A stretch of 64,000 nucleotides of DNA from Rhinopithecus roxellana (lineage: Eukaryota; Chordata; Mammalia; Primates; Cercopithecidae): contig NC_044567.1 of the NCBI RefSeq assembly GCF_007565055.1, positions 50,554,260-50,618,259 of the forward strand, written 5' to 3'. The first letter of the stretch is position 1; the number at the start of each line of letters is the position of its first letter. The translations under genes and the position numbers were made by a program. The notes beneath the pieces were generated by a model. That model did no database searches and was not told where the DNA came from. It saw only the letters and a list, made by a program, of their open reading frames with translations. This document shows positions 32,926-44,240 of the stretch, in pieces.

Positions 32926-33690
32926 GTTTAATAGCGTTGATGGGCTGGAAATAGATGCAGTGTGTGAAGGAATGAAGGCTTATTGAAGATGCTGGGCTCT
33001 CCAACTTTCTAAAGAAGCTCCGTGGCTCACCTTTAAATTCCTCTAAACTTAAAAACTTCTGCCAGCTATTTCCCTGGAATCATTTGGACAGATTCACTAA
33101 TAATGATGATTTAAAGTGAGACTTTGATGTCAGCACCTCATTCACACTTCAAAAAATATGTATTCAGAGGCACACAAAAAGGGTGTAATTACCATTTCAG
33201 GAAAATATGTTAATTTGATGCAATGCATTACTGCTCTGACAGCTTTCAGCTTTTGCACCAAACGGTTGTAAAATGGATATTACTGGAAAGAAATAGCTTT
33301 CTTCCCGCTCAAAATATAGGTAGGGAGCAAAGGCAAACAGAGTGAGGGCCCTCTGTGGAGTGGGGCAAGGGGAACAGACTGTTAGTGCACGGTCTGACTG
33401 TTAGCTGGCAAGTGTGCAGGTGCTGATAACATTTTTGGTGTGGAGGTGCCTGTCTGGGCCTCCTCAATCACCAAGACTGTCAAAAATCCTATTTAAAGTG
33501 GGAGCAATGGGAGGTCATAATGCTGGCTCTACTCTGGAAAGACCCAACTGTCTGGTCCAGGCTGGAGCTGGGGTTCTCTGATTGGATTCCTGGGACTGCC
33601 ATGACTCCTGGCTTCCTCTGATGGAGAGCTCCCTTTATGAATGCCTGAGATATTGCTTCCAATCCCTGCTAAGAGAGAAGAGCCACCTCC
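32926..33690. other. single-copy stretch, possible conserved element at 33090-33330
   Basis: No transposon text. 33170-33260 has GTGTAATTACC, 'atatgttaatttgatgcaatgc' and a GACAG box, a composition often seen in conserved enhancers. Not testable from one sequence. Confidence 0.35.
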
Positions 33691-33757
33691 TGCCCAAGTG
33701 AGCTGCCCAACAGTCAGAGCTGCCCAAGCCTCGGTGAGCTGCCCAACAGTCCTCTCT
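33691..33757 (+). repeat. short 36-bp tandem duplication
   Basis: GTGAGCTGCCCAACAGTC occurs at 33698-33715 and 33734-33751, with TGCCCAAG before each. Confidence 0.7.
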
Positions 33758-33794
33758 GAGCTGAGAGGGCATTAGATGTCCCTGTATCGCAGGG

Positions 33795-33935
33795 GCCTCC
33801 TCTCTAGGATGTGGGTAATTTCTCCTACCTTGAAGGGACAGTGTGAGAATTAAATGGAGGCAGTGGATGTAAAATCTGAGCTTAGTACAGATACTTAATA
33901 AATGGTAATTCTTCTTACAGTTATTATTACATTAT
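33795..33935 (+). repeat. MIR 3' part
   Basis: 'ctcctaccttgaagggacagtgtgagaattaaatgg' and 'cttagtacagatacttaataaatgg' fit MIR from the core to its 3' end. Confidence 0.7.
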
Positions 33936-34057
33936 CATTTTATTATCCTAGGGAGTAAGCTGATTAAAAATAATTTTCAAAAGGAGTGATGAAGTGACCC
34001 AGACCTTAAGAAACCTGGAGTGTGAAGCTGTTTCTACCATTTCAGGAGGAGCTTCTA

Positions 34058-34389
34058 CAGCTGTCCCTCAACATGTACCAGGGATTTTTTCCAGGACACC
34101 CCTCTCCCTGTGCCAAAATCTGCGCATGCTCAAGTCCCTTATATAAAAGTCCCTTATATGAAATGGTATAGGATTTGCACATAACCTACACACATCCTCC
34201 TGTATGCTTTAAATCATCTCTAGTTTACTTATACCTAATACAATGTAAATGCTATGTAAATGGTTGTTAGATTGTAATTTAAAAAATTTTTATTGTTGTA
34301 TTTTTTCCAAATATTTCTGATCCAAGATTAGTTGAATTGACAGATGTATTAAGATGAATTAATTGAACCCATGGATACAGAGGGCTGAC
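34058..34389. mobile_element. Tigger-like (Tc1/mariner) small non-autonomous element
   Basis: Starts CAGCTGTCCCTCAACATG after a TA and ends 'gatacagagggctgac', its inverted complement. The inner text 'tgctcaagtcccttatat', 'cctacacacatcctcctgtatg' and 'tacaatgtaaatgctatgtaaatg' is that of a common primate MITE. A local 17-bp duplication of 'aagtcccttatat' is present. Confidence 0.8.
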
Positions 34390-35901
34390 AGAATTTACAG
34401 AAAGGGCATTTTACATATGCACCTCTCTAGGCCCATAGGTGGAGAGTGGAATGGGCCAGAGAGAACTCCAGAGAGGCGGAGGCTCTCCCTCACCTGCCAG
34501 GTGTCTGGGTGATCTGAAAGTGTGAGAAATTGCCCTTGTAGTAGGTCCTGCCTCCCACACCCCAACAGTTTCAGGATGTGTGCAAATTCCTGCTGCACTC
34601 CCACAGGGTGCAGAGATAGAGGACTTAGACTAAATCATCTAGAAATGTCCTTGCGAGCAGATGCTTGTGCTCGCTCCCACCTTCCTAACATGTCTCTGCA
34701 GAGAGAAGGGGTAAAGAAAGCCTTGAGACTCCTGTTCTATCCCCAAAGAGGTGGAAGGTGGGGGAGGAGGAAGCAGTTGGAGAACACTGGTGTCTGCTCG
34801 GCAAATGCGAAACTCGAGGCTCAGTTCCCCTCTCTTTTCCTGCCTTGTGGAAGCATCTACTGAGGGAGTCAGATGGCAACTGACAGGTGGTAAGAGGGGT
34901 CGGTGAGAGCCAGAAGCAGGGATGCCCAGGCATGCTACCAGCAGCCCATAGCTTCCATTACAAAGATGCGGGTCATCAGTCGAAACCTGGAGGCAGACCC
35001 TTGTCAGGCAGTGGTCCAAGGCCAAGCCTGCTCAGGGTCACCCAGAACAGAGTCCTTGTTGATCAGCAGTACAAAGCCTTGACTGCCTGGCAGCCCTGGG
35101 GATAGGCTGAGTCCACCAATGGGACTCTGCTACACAGGGTGGGAGAAGCTCTCAATATTCACGCAGTATTGCCACCAGAGAGGAAATCAGACCCTTATCT
35201 GGGTGGGAGGGAACAAGGCAGGGTGATGGACTGGCCCTCATGCCTTCAGTTTGCATCTGAAATATTAGGGTCAAGAGATGTGTGTGTGGAGGAGAGCATG
35301 GGAAATAAACCAGAGAGGGCTTGGTGAGCAGGAGTGCAAGGGAGAGCCTGGTGAGCCCGGACCCAGGAGACTTACGAGGGATCTGATTCAGTGCTGCCCC
35401 ACAGGTGTCCTGTGCAACCTGCCCCATACCCTTGATCTCCTACCCAGCTGCATGGCTGCTGCTAGTGCACAGAGCTCCTGCCTGAAGATTAGAAGGAGTG
35501 CCCCTTCTCAAGGTGCCTACTTTGCATCTATCAGGAACTTGTCATTAATATACTCATTTTGTTGGAATAAGACATTTTGCTGCCATCTGCTAGAAAAATT
35601 GTCATAATAGATACACACAACTAAGATGTCAGCAATGTGAGAGGTGGCCTTGTAAAGCGCACAGTGGGGCATGGAGCCTTCAGTACCCTTTGAAGTTGGA
35701 TTTAGCTGGAGGCTGCAATAAGGCGCTGAGTCTTGCCTTGAGTTGGGTGTGAGACAAGAGGATTGACTTCTCAAATGAGCTGGTGGTTTGGGTGGGGCTG
35801 GGGAGCTTCAGTGCTATTGCCTTTCCTCTCCCAAATTCCAAACTTACACCTTCAAAGGAGCTTGGCTGCACAGCCAGAATGAATGTGTGTCATCCAGGCA
35901 G
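34390..35901. other. 1.5 kb single-copy, comparatively GC-rich
   Basis: No transposon recognised. Overlapping open frames on both strands (34522-35105) have no family resemblance and overlap each other antisense, which argues against coding. Confidence 0.4.
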
Positions 35902-35918
35902 GCCAAAGGAGACATTTT

Positions 35919-36210
35919 AATTTTTTTAGAAACAGAGTGTCACTCTGTCACCCAGGCTGGAGTGCAGTGGCATAATCTCAACTCACTGAAGCCTCAAAAC
36001 TTCTGGGCTTAAATGATACTCTTCTCTCAGCCTCCTAAGTATCTGGGAATACAGGTGTGCACTCCATGCCTGGTTAATTTTTTTAAAAAATTTTAGTAGA
36101 GATGAAGTCTTATTATCTTGCCCGGGCTGATCTCAAACTCCTGACCTCAAGGGATCCTCCAAGCTCAGTCTCCCAAAGCATTAGAATTACAGGTGTGAGC
36201 CACCAAGCCT
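35919..36210 (-). mobile_element. AluJ, antisense
   Basis: Both arms from AGAAACAGAGTGTCACTCTG to GTGAGCCACCAAGCC. Target duplication GCCAAAGGAGAC(A)TTTTA at 35902-35918 and 36211-36227 with a single-base difference. Confidence 0.9.
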
Positions 36211-36404
36211 GCCAAAGGAGACTTTTAGAAAGAGAATACTTGCCCAGCCTGGTTTGTATTGTTAATGTTATTTAAAGAATCTAAAGAAAGTAAGTGGGAT
36301 CTCCAGAAGCAGAATTAAGAAGGCAGTAGGCTTTGAGTTTGCTTTGATGCCTGTAAACATGGTTACAAAGCAACAATCAATTTCTTTCTCCCTACATTTT
36401 CCAA

Positions 36405-36535
36405 ATACTTTAATATTTACCATATCATTTTATTCACGGAATACTTCTCTGTAAAAGGCAGAGTGGGTATGATCCTCATTTTGCAAAGGAAGAAATTGCA
36501 AGGCAACGTTTTATGTGACTTAAGGTATGCACTGA
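36405..36535 (-). repeat. MIR, antisense
   Basis: 'tgatcctcattttgcaaaggaagaaattgcaaggcaac' and the preceding 'atatcattttattcacgg' fit reverse MIR. Confidence 0.6.
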
Positions 36536-36934
36536 CTCAGAGATTCATGAGCACATGTCTTGACTTATTATATAAAGGGTTCAGTTCTAGTAACTTGAGG
36601 AATGGGGCATATCACAAGTATTCAAGAGTAGCCTACTGAGTGAAAAAATAAAGAAACATAAATGAATGGACAGAGTTGTTAGGTGATAGCATTGTTGAGG
36701 TAACTAGACTGGCCAGGTCGATCTCATTTGGGATAACTTAGGGGTTACTGGAGTTCAGTAAACACCCAGTACAGGCCAACACAGATATAATGATTGTGAC
36801 TCCAGCTATAATCTAAGAGGAGAGGTAAGAGATAGGAGATGACGGAGTAATGCACTTGCTTGGATCATTGTCTGTAATTCATTATGTTGTAGAAAGGGAA
36901 GATGTTTTAGAGTCCATCAAAGTCTGATCCAGTC
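36536..36934. other. single-copy sequence, nothing recognised
   Basis: No repeat or gene recognised. Confidence 0.4.
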
Positions 36935-37060
36935 AGCCTTTAGTGAGGCCGTGGACCAATTATTTCATCTCTCTGGATCTTAGTTGACCCAACTGTGAAA
37001 TGGAGCAAATACTGTCTGTTTTAGCAATCCATGTAAAACACTAGGTGGATTGTCCTGGAA
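36935..37060 (+). repeat. MIR (SINE)
   Basis: 'ggaccaattatttcatctctctggatcttag' and 'aactgtgaaatggagcaaatac' follow the MIR core. Confidence 0.6.
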
Positions 37061-37270
37061 AATAACAAAAATGGAGCAATGAAAACATTCATTGCTATTC
37101 CTCTACTCGTTAGAACTTGGCTAAAGGCATTTTTCAGCCCAGCCATTTCTCAGTGGAAGACAATGGTGGTCCCCTGGTGCTGTGTGGAACTCAGGAAATG
37201 AGAAGAGCAAATAACTTGCTGCACAGTCTCTGCACAACCTGATCCCATCTCTTGGTCTCTGTTTCCTGAA

Positions 37271-37373
37271 TTCTTTCTTCCTTCCTTTCTTCCTTCCTTC
37301 CTTCCTTCCTTCCTTCCTTCCTTCCTTCCTTCCTTCCTTCCTTCCTTCCTTCCTTTCTTTCTTTCTTTCTTTC

Positions 37374-37445
<72 letters not shown>

Positions 37446-37459
37446 TTTCTTTCTTTCTT
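37271..37459 (+). repeat. (CCTT)n-(CTTT)n pyrimidine tract
   Basis: CCTT units from about 37278 to 37354, then CTTT units to 37459 with three interruptions. About 190 bp almost purely pyrimidine on this strand. Minus-strand frames rich in ERKK/GRKE are translations of it. Confidence 0.98.
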
Positions 37460-37821
37460 GTATTTGGGGATTCATTCATGCTTTCATTCACTGTGCTCAC
37501 TAGGATTTCAGTTCTCCTCTCTTTCCAAGCATGCACCATGTGAAGGCATGACCATCTGTCTTGCCTTGAAAAATGAAATATGATCAGAGATGATGTGTGT
37601 GACTTCTGATTGAGATAATTCAACAGTCACTGCTCTGTTCTCCATGCTCTCTTCCCCTACCTAAGCAAACCCCCAGGTCTGTACTTGAGAAGGTGGCCTC
37701 ATGAAATGATGGCTCCTCTGCCAACCTGGGTCCCTGAGTAATTACGATGAACAGAACTCCCCTTCCAGCCCACATTAGACAAACAGCAGGACTGAGAAAT
37801 AAACCTTTAACATTTTAAACA
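37460..37821. other. single-copy sequence, nothing recognised
   Basis: No repeat or gene recognised. Confidence 0.4.
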
Positions 37822-37876
37822 CTGATCCTCCTGTCTCAGCCTCCTGACTATCTGGGATTACAGGCATGTACTACTG
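37822..37876 (-). repeat. short Alu fragment, antisense
   Basis: CTGTCTCAGCCTCCTGACTA and GGGATTACAGGCATGTACTA are reverse Alu right-arm text. Confidence 0.8.
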
Positions 37877-38245
37877 GGCCCAGGAGGGGAAAACTATTTT
37901 GGATGCAGTGGTTAGAGAAGGCCCTTTGAGAAGATGCTATTTGAATAGGGGCCTGGATAAAGTAAGAGAGCAAACCATCCAGATATCTGGGTCAGGAACA
38001 TTCCAGAGAGAGGGAAGAGTGAACACAAGCATGCTAAGGTCAGCTCATGCTTGGCATGTTGCAGGAGCTGCAACAAGACCGGTGTGGCTGGGTCAAAGTG
38101 AGTGACAAGGCAAGAGATGAGGTCACATCAAAAGACATGGTTGAGAAAGTGAAGAAGCAAACCACAGCACCAGAAGGAAACATTTATAATCATATCTAAC
38201 AAAGAACTCATATCCAGAATATAAAAAGAACTACACATCAATAAG

Positions 38246-38605
38246 TGATATGGTTTGGTTCTGTGTCCCCACCCAAATCTCACCTTGAATTGTAATAATC
38301 CCCATGTGTCTGTGGAGGGACCCAGTGGGAGGTAATTGAATCACAGGAGTGGGATTTTCCCATGCTGTTCTCATGGTAGTGAATAAATCTCACGAGATCT
38401 CATGGTTTTATAAAGGGGAGTTCCTCTGCACAAGCTCTTTTGGCTGCCACCATGTAAGATGTGACTTTGGTCCTCATTTGCTTTCTGCAGTGATTGTGAG
38501 GCCTCCCCAGCCATGTGGAACTGTGAGTCAATTAAACCTCTTTCCTTTATAAATTACCCAGTCTCAGGTATGTCTTTATCAGCAGCATGAGAATAGACTA
38601 ATACA
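38246..38605 (+). mobile_element. THE1/MST-type solo LTR
   Basis: TGATATGGTTTGGTTCTGTG to AGAATAGACTAATACA, 360 bp. Perfect 5-bp duplication ATAAG at 38241-38245 and 38606-38610. Confidence 0.95.
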
Positions 38606-38683
38606 ATAAGAAAAAGACAAACAACTTAAATTTTAAAAATGGGCAAAAGATTTCCACAGGTAATTTATAGAAAAAGATATCCA

Positions 38684-38985
38684 GGCTGGGTGTGGTGGCT
38701 CATGCCTATAGTCCCAGTATTTCAGGAGGTCAAGGTGGTAGGATTGCTTGAAGCCAGGACTTAGAGACCTGGGCATCATAGTAAGAGCCTGTCTCTACAA
38801 AAAAGGATAAAAAAAAATTCAGCCAGACCTGGTGGCACATACATAGATACTTGGGAGGCTGATGCAGGAGGATCCTCTAAGCCCAGGAGTTCAAGGCTGC
38901 AGTGAGCTATGACTGTGCCATTGCACTGCAGCCTGGGTAACAGGGTGAGACCCTGTCTCTAATAAAACAACAATGGCAAGAAAAA
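38684..38985 (+). mobile_element. AluJ
   Basis: GGCTGGGTGTGGTGGCTCAT through both arms to GAGACCCTGTCTCT. ATATCCA flanks it within the A-rich target at about 38677-38683 and 38989-38995. Confidence 0.9.
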
Positions 38986-39498
38986 AAAATATCCAAACCA
39001 CCAACAAGCCAATGAAAAATTGTTCAATCTTATTACTCCTCAGGAAAGTGAAATTTTGATCCAAAATGTGATACCACTATAAACTCCAAGAATGGTTAAA
39101 AAGGGTGAAAAATAGCAAATAGTCACAAGAACACGAAACCAATGAAACTCTCATCTTTTGCCAGAAGGCGAGTAAAACCACAATGGAAAATTGGTCATTC
39201 TAACAAAGGTAAAAATCTGCCAATCTTATTAAGCAGAAATTCCATTCCTAGGGATACACCCAGGAGGAATGGGAAGAAAAAATGCACATAGCCCAAAGCT
39301 GAATACAAGACAAATGGCCATCAACAGAAAAATACATAAATTGATTGTGGTCTAGTCATACAATAAAATAAAATCCCTGACAGCAATAGAAAAGAACAAA
39401 GTATTGATATAAGAAGGTGAAGCTCAAAAGCTATATTGAATGAAAGAATCCAAACACATGGATGATTTCATTCCAAACACACTCTGTGATTCCATTTA

Positions 39499-39821
39499 TT
39501 TACTTTTTAAAATGTTATATTTTATTTTATTTTTTTGATACAGAGTCTTGCTCTGTCACCCAGGTTGGAGTGCAGTGGTGTGAACCCTGCTCACTGCAAC
39601 CTCCTCTTCCCAGGTTCAAGAGATTCTCATGACTCAGCCTCCCAAGAAGCTGGGATTACAGGTGCATGCCACCGTGTCTGGCTAATTTTTGCATTTTTAG
39701 TAGAGATATGGTTTCACCCTGTTGACTAGGCTTGTCTCAAACTCCTGACCTCAAGTGATTTGCGTGCCTCGGCCTCCCAAAGTGCTGAGATTACAGGCGT
39801 ATGCCACTGCACCCAGTCATA
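39499..39821 (-). mobile_element. AluS, antisense
   Basis: T-rich tail with TTTTATTTTA steps, GATACAGAGTCTTGCTCTG to CCACTGCACCCAG. Target duplication TGATTCCATTTA at 39487-39498 and 39822-39833. Confidence 0.9.
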
Positions 39822-40144
39822 TGATTCCATTTAAATGAAGGTTAAAAACAGGCAGAATGAATCCACAGAGATGAAAGTCAGACTAGTGGTGACGTCAGGT
39901 GGAGATGGGCATTAGTTAGGAAGGGACATAAGAGAGCTTTGTGAATGATGGATGTATTCTGTTCTTTGTCCTGGATGGTGGTTCTCAGAATGTTTACCAA
40001 GATGAAACCCTATCAAGCTGCACACTTAAGATTCATCCATTTTACTGTGTGTAAATTGTACCTCAGTTGAAAAGAACGACAAAAATAAAGAATTTTCCTG
40101 GCAAAGGAGCTTGAAATCATGCAAGACTTTACAGCAATAGTCAG

Positions 40145-40510
40145 TGATGTGGTTTGGCTGTGTCCCCACCCAAATCTCATCTTGAATTGTAGCTCCCACA
40201 GTTCCCATGTGTCATGGGAGGGACCCAGTGGGAGATAATTGAATCATGGGGGTGGGTCTTTCCCGTGCTGTTCTCACGATAGTGAATAAGTCTCACGAGA
40301 TTTGATGGTTTTATAAAGGGGAAATCCCTTTCGCTTGGTTCTCATTCTCTCTCTTGCCGGCTGCCACGTAAGACACGACTTTCACCTTCCACCAAGATTG
40401 TGAGGCCTCCCCAGCCACGTGGAATAGTGAGTCCATTAAATCTCTTTTTCTTTATGAATCACCCAGCCTTGGGTACGTCTTTTTCAGCAGCATGAAAACA
40501 GACTAACACA
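40145..40510 (+). mobile_element. THE1-type solo LTR
   Basis: TGATGTGGTTTGGCTGTGTC to ACAGACTAACACA, 366 bp. Perfect 5-bp duplication GTCAG at 40140-40144 and 40511-40515. It sits in the ancient repeat just beyond the L1M end. Confidence 0.95.
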
Positions 40511-40995
40511 GTCAGGATTTTAGATTTCTTTCTAAAAGCTATGAGAAGCCCATTGGAAGGTTCTGAGCTGACTTATGTCTGGAAAGAATGATTTTGTCTG
40601 CTACGTGAAGAGGAGACATTGGTGAGATCCAAGTGGGTGGGGAAAAGGGTGTAAGTGGAAGACCTGGGAGAGCTGAAGGTGAGTCCAGGTGTGAAGGAGC
40701 GGAGGAGGGATGCTGTGTAAATGCTGGAAGTGGAAAAGATGGGATGCCAGGACAATGCGGGATGAGGAGCCTAAGGAAGGGGCTTTGGGCTGTGCACCTG
40801 GCAGAATGCGGCGCCAATTACTGGGATGGGAAGGACCAAAGGAGCAGCAGTTTGGGGAGTAGTGGGGAGGAATCAAGAATTTGATTTTGAACAGGTAAGT
40901 TTGATGCCCGTTAAACACCCAATGAAATGTTCAAGAGGTGGTTGACTGATTGAGTTTGTATTAATAAATAGCATGTATCAATACCCTCAACCCCC

Positions 40996-41031
40996 AACAC
41001 ACACACACACATACACACACACACACACACA
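40996..41031 (+). repeat. (CA)n microsatellite
   Basis: About 17 CA units with one TA interruption. Confidence 0.95.
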
Positions 41032-41119
41032 GAGACTCACACATTGGCTTAAATAAAATATGGACTCCTTCCCATTCATTTTCTTCTTAAAAAAGGGAGA
41101 AACAAATCTGAAAGGTGCC

Positions 41120-41445
41120 TTTCATCTATTTCTCAGTAAGGGCCCTCGCTAGCAGTTACTGAACTGAACATGCAGCTGCTGGTCTGGAAGCCACAGCCGA
41201 GATCTGAAAGGCAGGTTGGCAGCTTGCACTTGTCGCGACGCCCTTTCTGGATCCTCTCTCTGCCCTCTGTCCCGGGCTCAGCACACGTGGGGCATCCCCC
41301 TGCAGTGCCCTCTGCTTCAGCTGCTCTCAAGGCAGCTCTGCTCCCCACAGCCTCTCACTGGGGGACCCTGCTGGGCCTCCAGGTGGATGACTGTCAGGAC
41401 AAATAGCCTCTATGTCCTGTGCTGAATAAACACATCATTAGAGAG
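41120..41445 (+). other. GC-rich single-copy patch ending in AATAAA
   Basis: GC-richer than its neighbours, with several CpGs (TCGCGACGCC, CCCGGG, CACGTG). AATAAA at 41424-41429 is followed by a GT-rich run (GTGGGGG). It could be a terminal exon of an unknown transcript; the open frames on both strands are not recognisable. Confidence 0.25.
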
Positions 41446-43576
41446 TGGGGGAAAATATGTGGAGGGAAAGGAAAATGTCATTTTGGTAAAAGGCTCAGCT
41501 TAAAGGAAGAAAAACTATAATGACAACATTAAATATTTAGGTCTCAGGCCTATCAGGAGGTTTTCTGTAGGGCAGGGACTTAGTCCGAGTTGTCCACTCA
41601 TGGGGAGGCAGGCAGGGCAGCCTGCAGTGGTGGGCGTTAGGGTCAGAACGGCCAGATCGTCCGTCCCAGCTCTGTTACTTGATTAAGTATGGTCTTTCCG
41701 AAGTTAATTCCAGCTTGTAAGACTCAGTGTCTACATTTTAAAATAGACTTAGGAATAAGTTAGAAGAGGTCAAGATCAAGTGAAATACAGTGCCTTCCAT
41801 GATCCCTGGGATATTGCAAACAGTCATAGGATCCTACATTCTTCTCTCTTCTTACCCCATCCCAAGTTTCCTCAGCATATGGATGCAATTGCATCGCATT
41901 ACTATTAAGAAACCACTTTTTTCGCTTTTGCTGTTACTTTCTTAACTCAGAACCCTGACAACATCGCCGCACTGAGAATTCCGAGGGATTCCAAAGTGGG
42001 TCTCTTGTGGCTCACAAACCACTGTAGCACAAGCTTCTGTACTGACCCCAGAGAGACACACGAGGGCAGCACATCACCAGTGTGGTCGCTTCCTGGTTGA
42101 AGAGCTGACCCTGGAATACCCCAGGGGGCATTCTTAGGGGTTCCCAATTGGAGCACCTGTGTGATGACAGGGGGCTGTGTGGCCATGCAAAGATGTTCTC
42201 CACTGAGTTGCATACCCTTCCACACGGAAGGCAGACTGGCCCTGGACAGAAGGTAGAAGTTGCGCCATTTTACTGCTTTCCATTTGAATTTTGTGCTCTT
42301 TGGGACCCTAGACTACCATGTCAGAAAACTGCCAAGACTTCTGGAGAGATCATGTGAAAACGCCTTGAAATTTAGAGAGAGAGGGAGAGAGAGAGATGGA
42401 GACACCCAGGGGTCCTAGCATCCCAGTTGAGCCTCTAGGTGTCTCCAGCCCCAGTTGCCATCTGACCACACCTGTATGACAAACCGGAGCAAAACCAGCA
42501 GAAGAACTGCCCGGCTGAACCAGTCAGCTCACAGAACCATGAGAGATGATAAAATGGTAGTTGTTTTAATACAGCAATAGAGAACTGAAGCAGGTAGTTT
42601 GTGTTTCCTTGCATGTTCAGCATGAAACCTCCCTGCAGTCCATGATGGAGCGAGGAGAAAGCCCCATTTTTACAGCATCACAAGGCAGCCTGCACCCCTC
42701 CTTGCCTGTCTCGGGCTTTGATAAGTTTCATGAAGCTAGGCTAGGGAGCAGTGACAGACACAGACTCTAGGCTCTCTGCCTTTCCGCATTTCCTCAAGAT
42801 TCCTCTCAAACGATCTGTTCCTTCTTCTTCCTCAGCTGAAAAACCCTGACACAATTTAACACTGACAGTCTGGTCCACCCATTCCTTAGGCATCCCTGGG
42901 CTAACCTCAAGCTAGGACTTCCTGCTTTGATTAAAAGATTAAACTAGAGAAATCCAAGTGTGAAGTTATTTGTTCTTTGTTAAAATTATCTGGAAAAGTG
43001 TAACCTCCTTCTGATCTGATTATAGACACCTCAGGGCAGAAAGAAGGCTCTGAGATACTTGGTCTTGTGGCCGTCCTCAAATGTACCAAAAATTTTTGGT
43101 AGAATAAGTAAATATTACATCTCGCTTGCCTGCCTGCTAATTGGAAAATTAGTATAAATATTCTAAATCATAAAATGCAAATGTATCTAAAAGAATCACT
43201 GAATCGCCTAAAAACTTTTGGTCATTACACATTCTTTCAAACAATGAATACCATACCAACTACAGAGGTGAGCCTATAATATACTTTGTACTCCTAAATG
43301 GAACTCTACTCAAAAATCGGGAAAACTCTTGATCTAGTCTAACTCTTATTTTATTAATGAAGGAACTATAGGTAAAAAAAGAAGAAATGGCTCACAAGAG
43401 GTTGGAGATTTTCCAGAAAAGTTCCAAGTTGAAATTTCTCAGCCTTGAAGACAGCAACCCAGGATCCCATGCCTATATACAGGAACCTCCAGGACACAAA
43501 ATATGTCTTTAAAATCTGTTTTAAACAACAGTTGTGAGCAGAAATAAGCATAAATGGTCTTTTTTTTTAAATGTTC
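41446..43576. other. 2.1 kb largely single-copy, faint MIR at 41660-41830, GA repeat
   Basis: 'ctctgttacttgattaagtatgg' hints at a MIR at 41660-41830. A GA-rich run lies at 42373-42397. No gene recognised. Confidence 0.35.
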
Positions 43577-43990
43577 AATTTGCAGGATCCGTGTCCCTCC
43601 CCAAATCTCATGTCAAATTGTAATCCCCAGTGTTGGAGGTGGGGCCTGGTGATTGGATCATGGGGACAGATTTCCCCCTCCTTGCTGTGATGGTGAGTGA
43701 CCAAGGAGGGGGAAATGGATGGTGAGCTCACAAGAACTGGTTCTTTAAAAGTGCATAGTACCTCCCCCATCTCTCTCTTTCCTGTTCAGGCCATGTAAGA
43801 TGAGCCTGCTTCCCCTACGCCTTCTACTATGACTGTAAGTTTCCTGAGGCCTTCCCAGAAGCCAGCAGATGGCCAGTATCATGTTTCCTTTACAGTCTGC
43901 AGAAACAGGAGCCAAATAAACTTCTTTTCTTCGTAAATTACCCAGTATCAGGTATTTTTTTTAAAAGCAATGTGAGAGTGGGCTAATTGA
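43577..43990 (+). mobile_element. MST-type LTR with an internal hairpin insertion
   Basis: 'ggatccgtgtccctccccaaatctcatg' at the start, 'aagtgcatagtacc', 'ccaaataaacttcttttc' and 'gggctaattga'. The first dozen bases are degraded. An extra segment creates a perfect 14-bp inverted repeat, TTTCCCCCTCCTTG at 43671-43684 and its complement at 43702-43715. Confidence 0.85.
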
Positions 43991-44059
43991 CAGGGGCTTT
44001 CGCAACTTTGGAGAAGGAAGCTTCTTCAAGATGACGTACATGTCAGTATTCTGTGGGTC

Positions 44060-44240
44060 TTTCATCCTTTGTTCATATTGTCTATCCACCAACAAATACT
44101 TACTCAGCATCTACTTTTCTTGAACGTCTTTGGGTTTAAAGTCTTTGCCCTCCAAGGGCCTACAGGCTAATTAGGGAGAAGGTGAGTACAATTAAATGCA
44201 GCAGGAGATGTGCCATGATAGAGGCAGCACATGCTCTGCC
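44060..44240. repeat. ancient interspersed repeat, same family as 19025-19910
   Basis: 'caacaaatacttactcagcatctac', 'ctttgccctccaagggcctacagg' and 'ctaattagggagaagg' in the family order. Confidence 0.55.

Larger units (their letters stand above)
38125..40095 (+). mobile_element. L1M ORF2 end and 3' UTR, interrupted three times
   Basis: 'aacaaagaactcatatccagaat', 'aaaatgggcaaaagattt', 'ggaaattccattcctagggat' as block types, and at the end 'caagctgcacacttaag' with 'tgtgtgtaaattgtacctcag'. Interrupted by THE1 (38246), AluJ (38684) and AluS (39499). Confidence 0.8.
37877..40960. repeat. ancient interspersed repeat, split by L1M and THE1
   Basis: 37877-38124 has 'gaacattccagagagagggaagag' and 'gagatgaggtca'. 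About 40100-40144 and 40511-40960 continue with 'aaatcatgcaagactttac', 'ggattttagatttctttc', 'gaagcccattggaagg', 'gacttatgtctgg' and 'ttactgggatgggaagg'. Rejoining across the inserts gives the block order of 19025-19910 and extends it. AACAG|GTAAGT at 40890-40898 is part of the repeat. Confidence 0.65.

Noticed and set aside
34522..35427. Cluster of overlapping frames on both strands as a gene
   Set aside because: Frames overlap antisense, have no shared splice structure and no family resemblance; the region is simply GC-richer and so has fewer stops.
37150..37623. 157-aa minus-strand frame rich in ERKK and GRKE repeats
   Set aside because: It is the translation of the CCTT/CTTT microsatellite; no start context, no homology.
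40885..40900. Perfect 5' splice site AACAG|GTAAGT
   Set aside because: It lies in the ancient repeat, where the family text has a similar TTAAGTTTG run, and no acceptor or exon precedes it.
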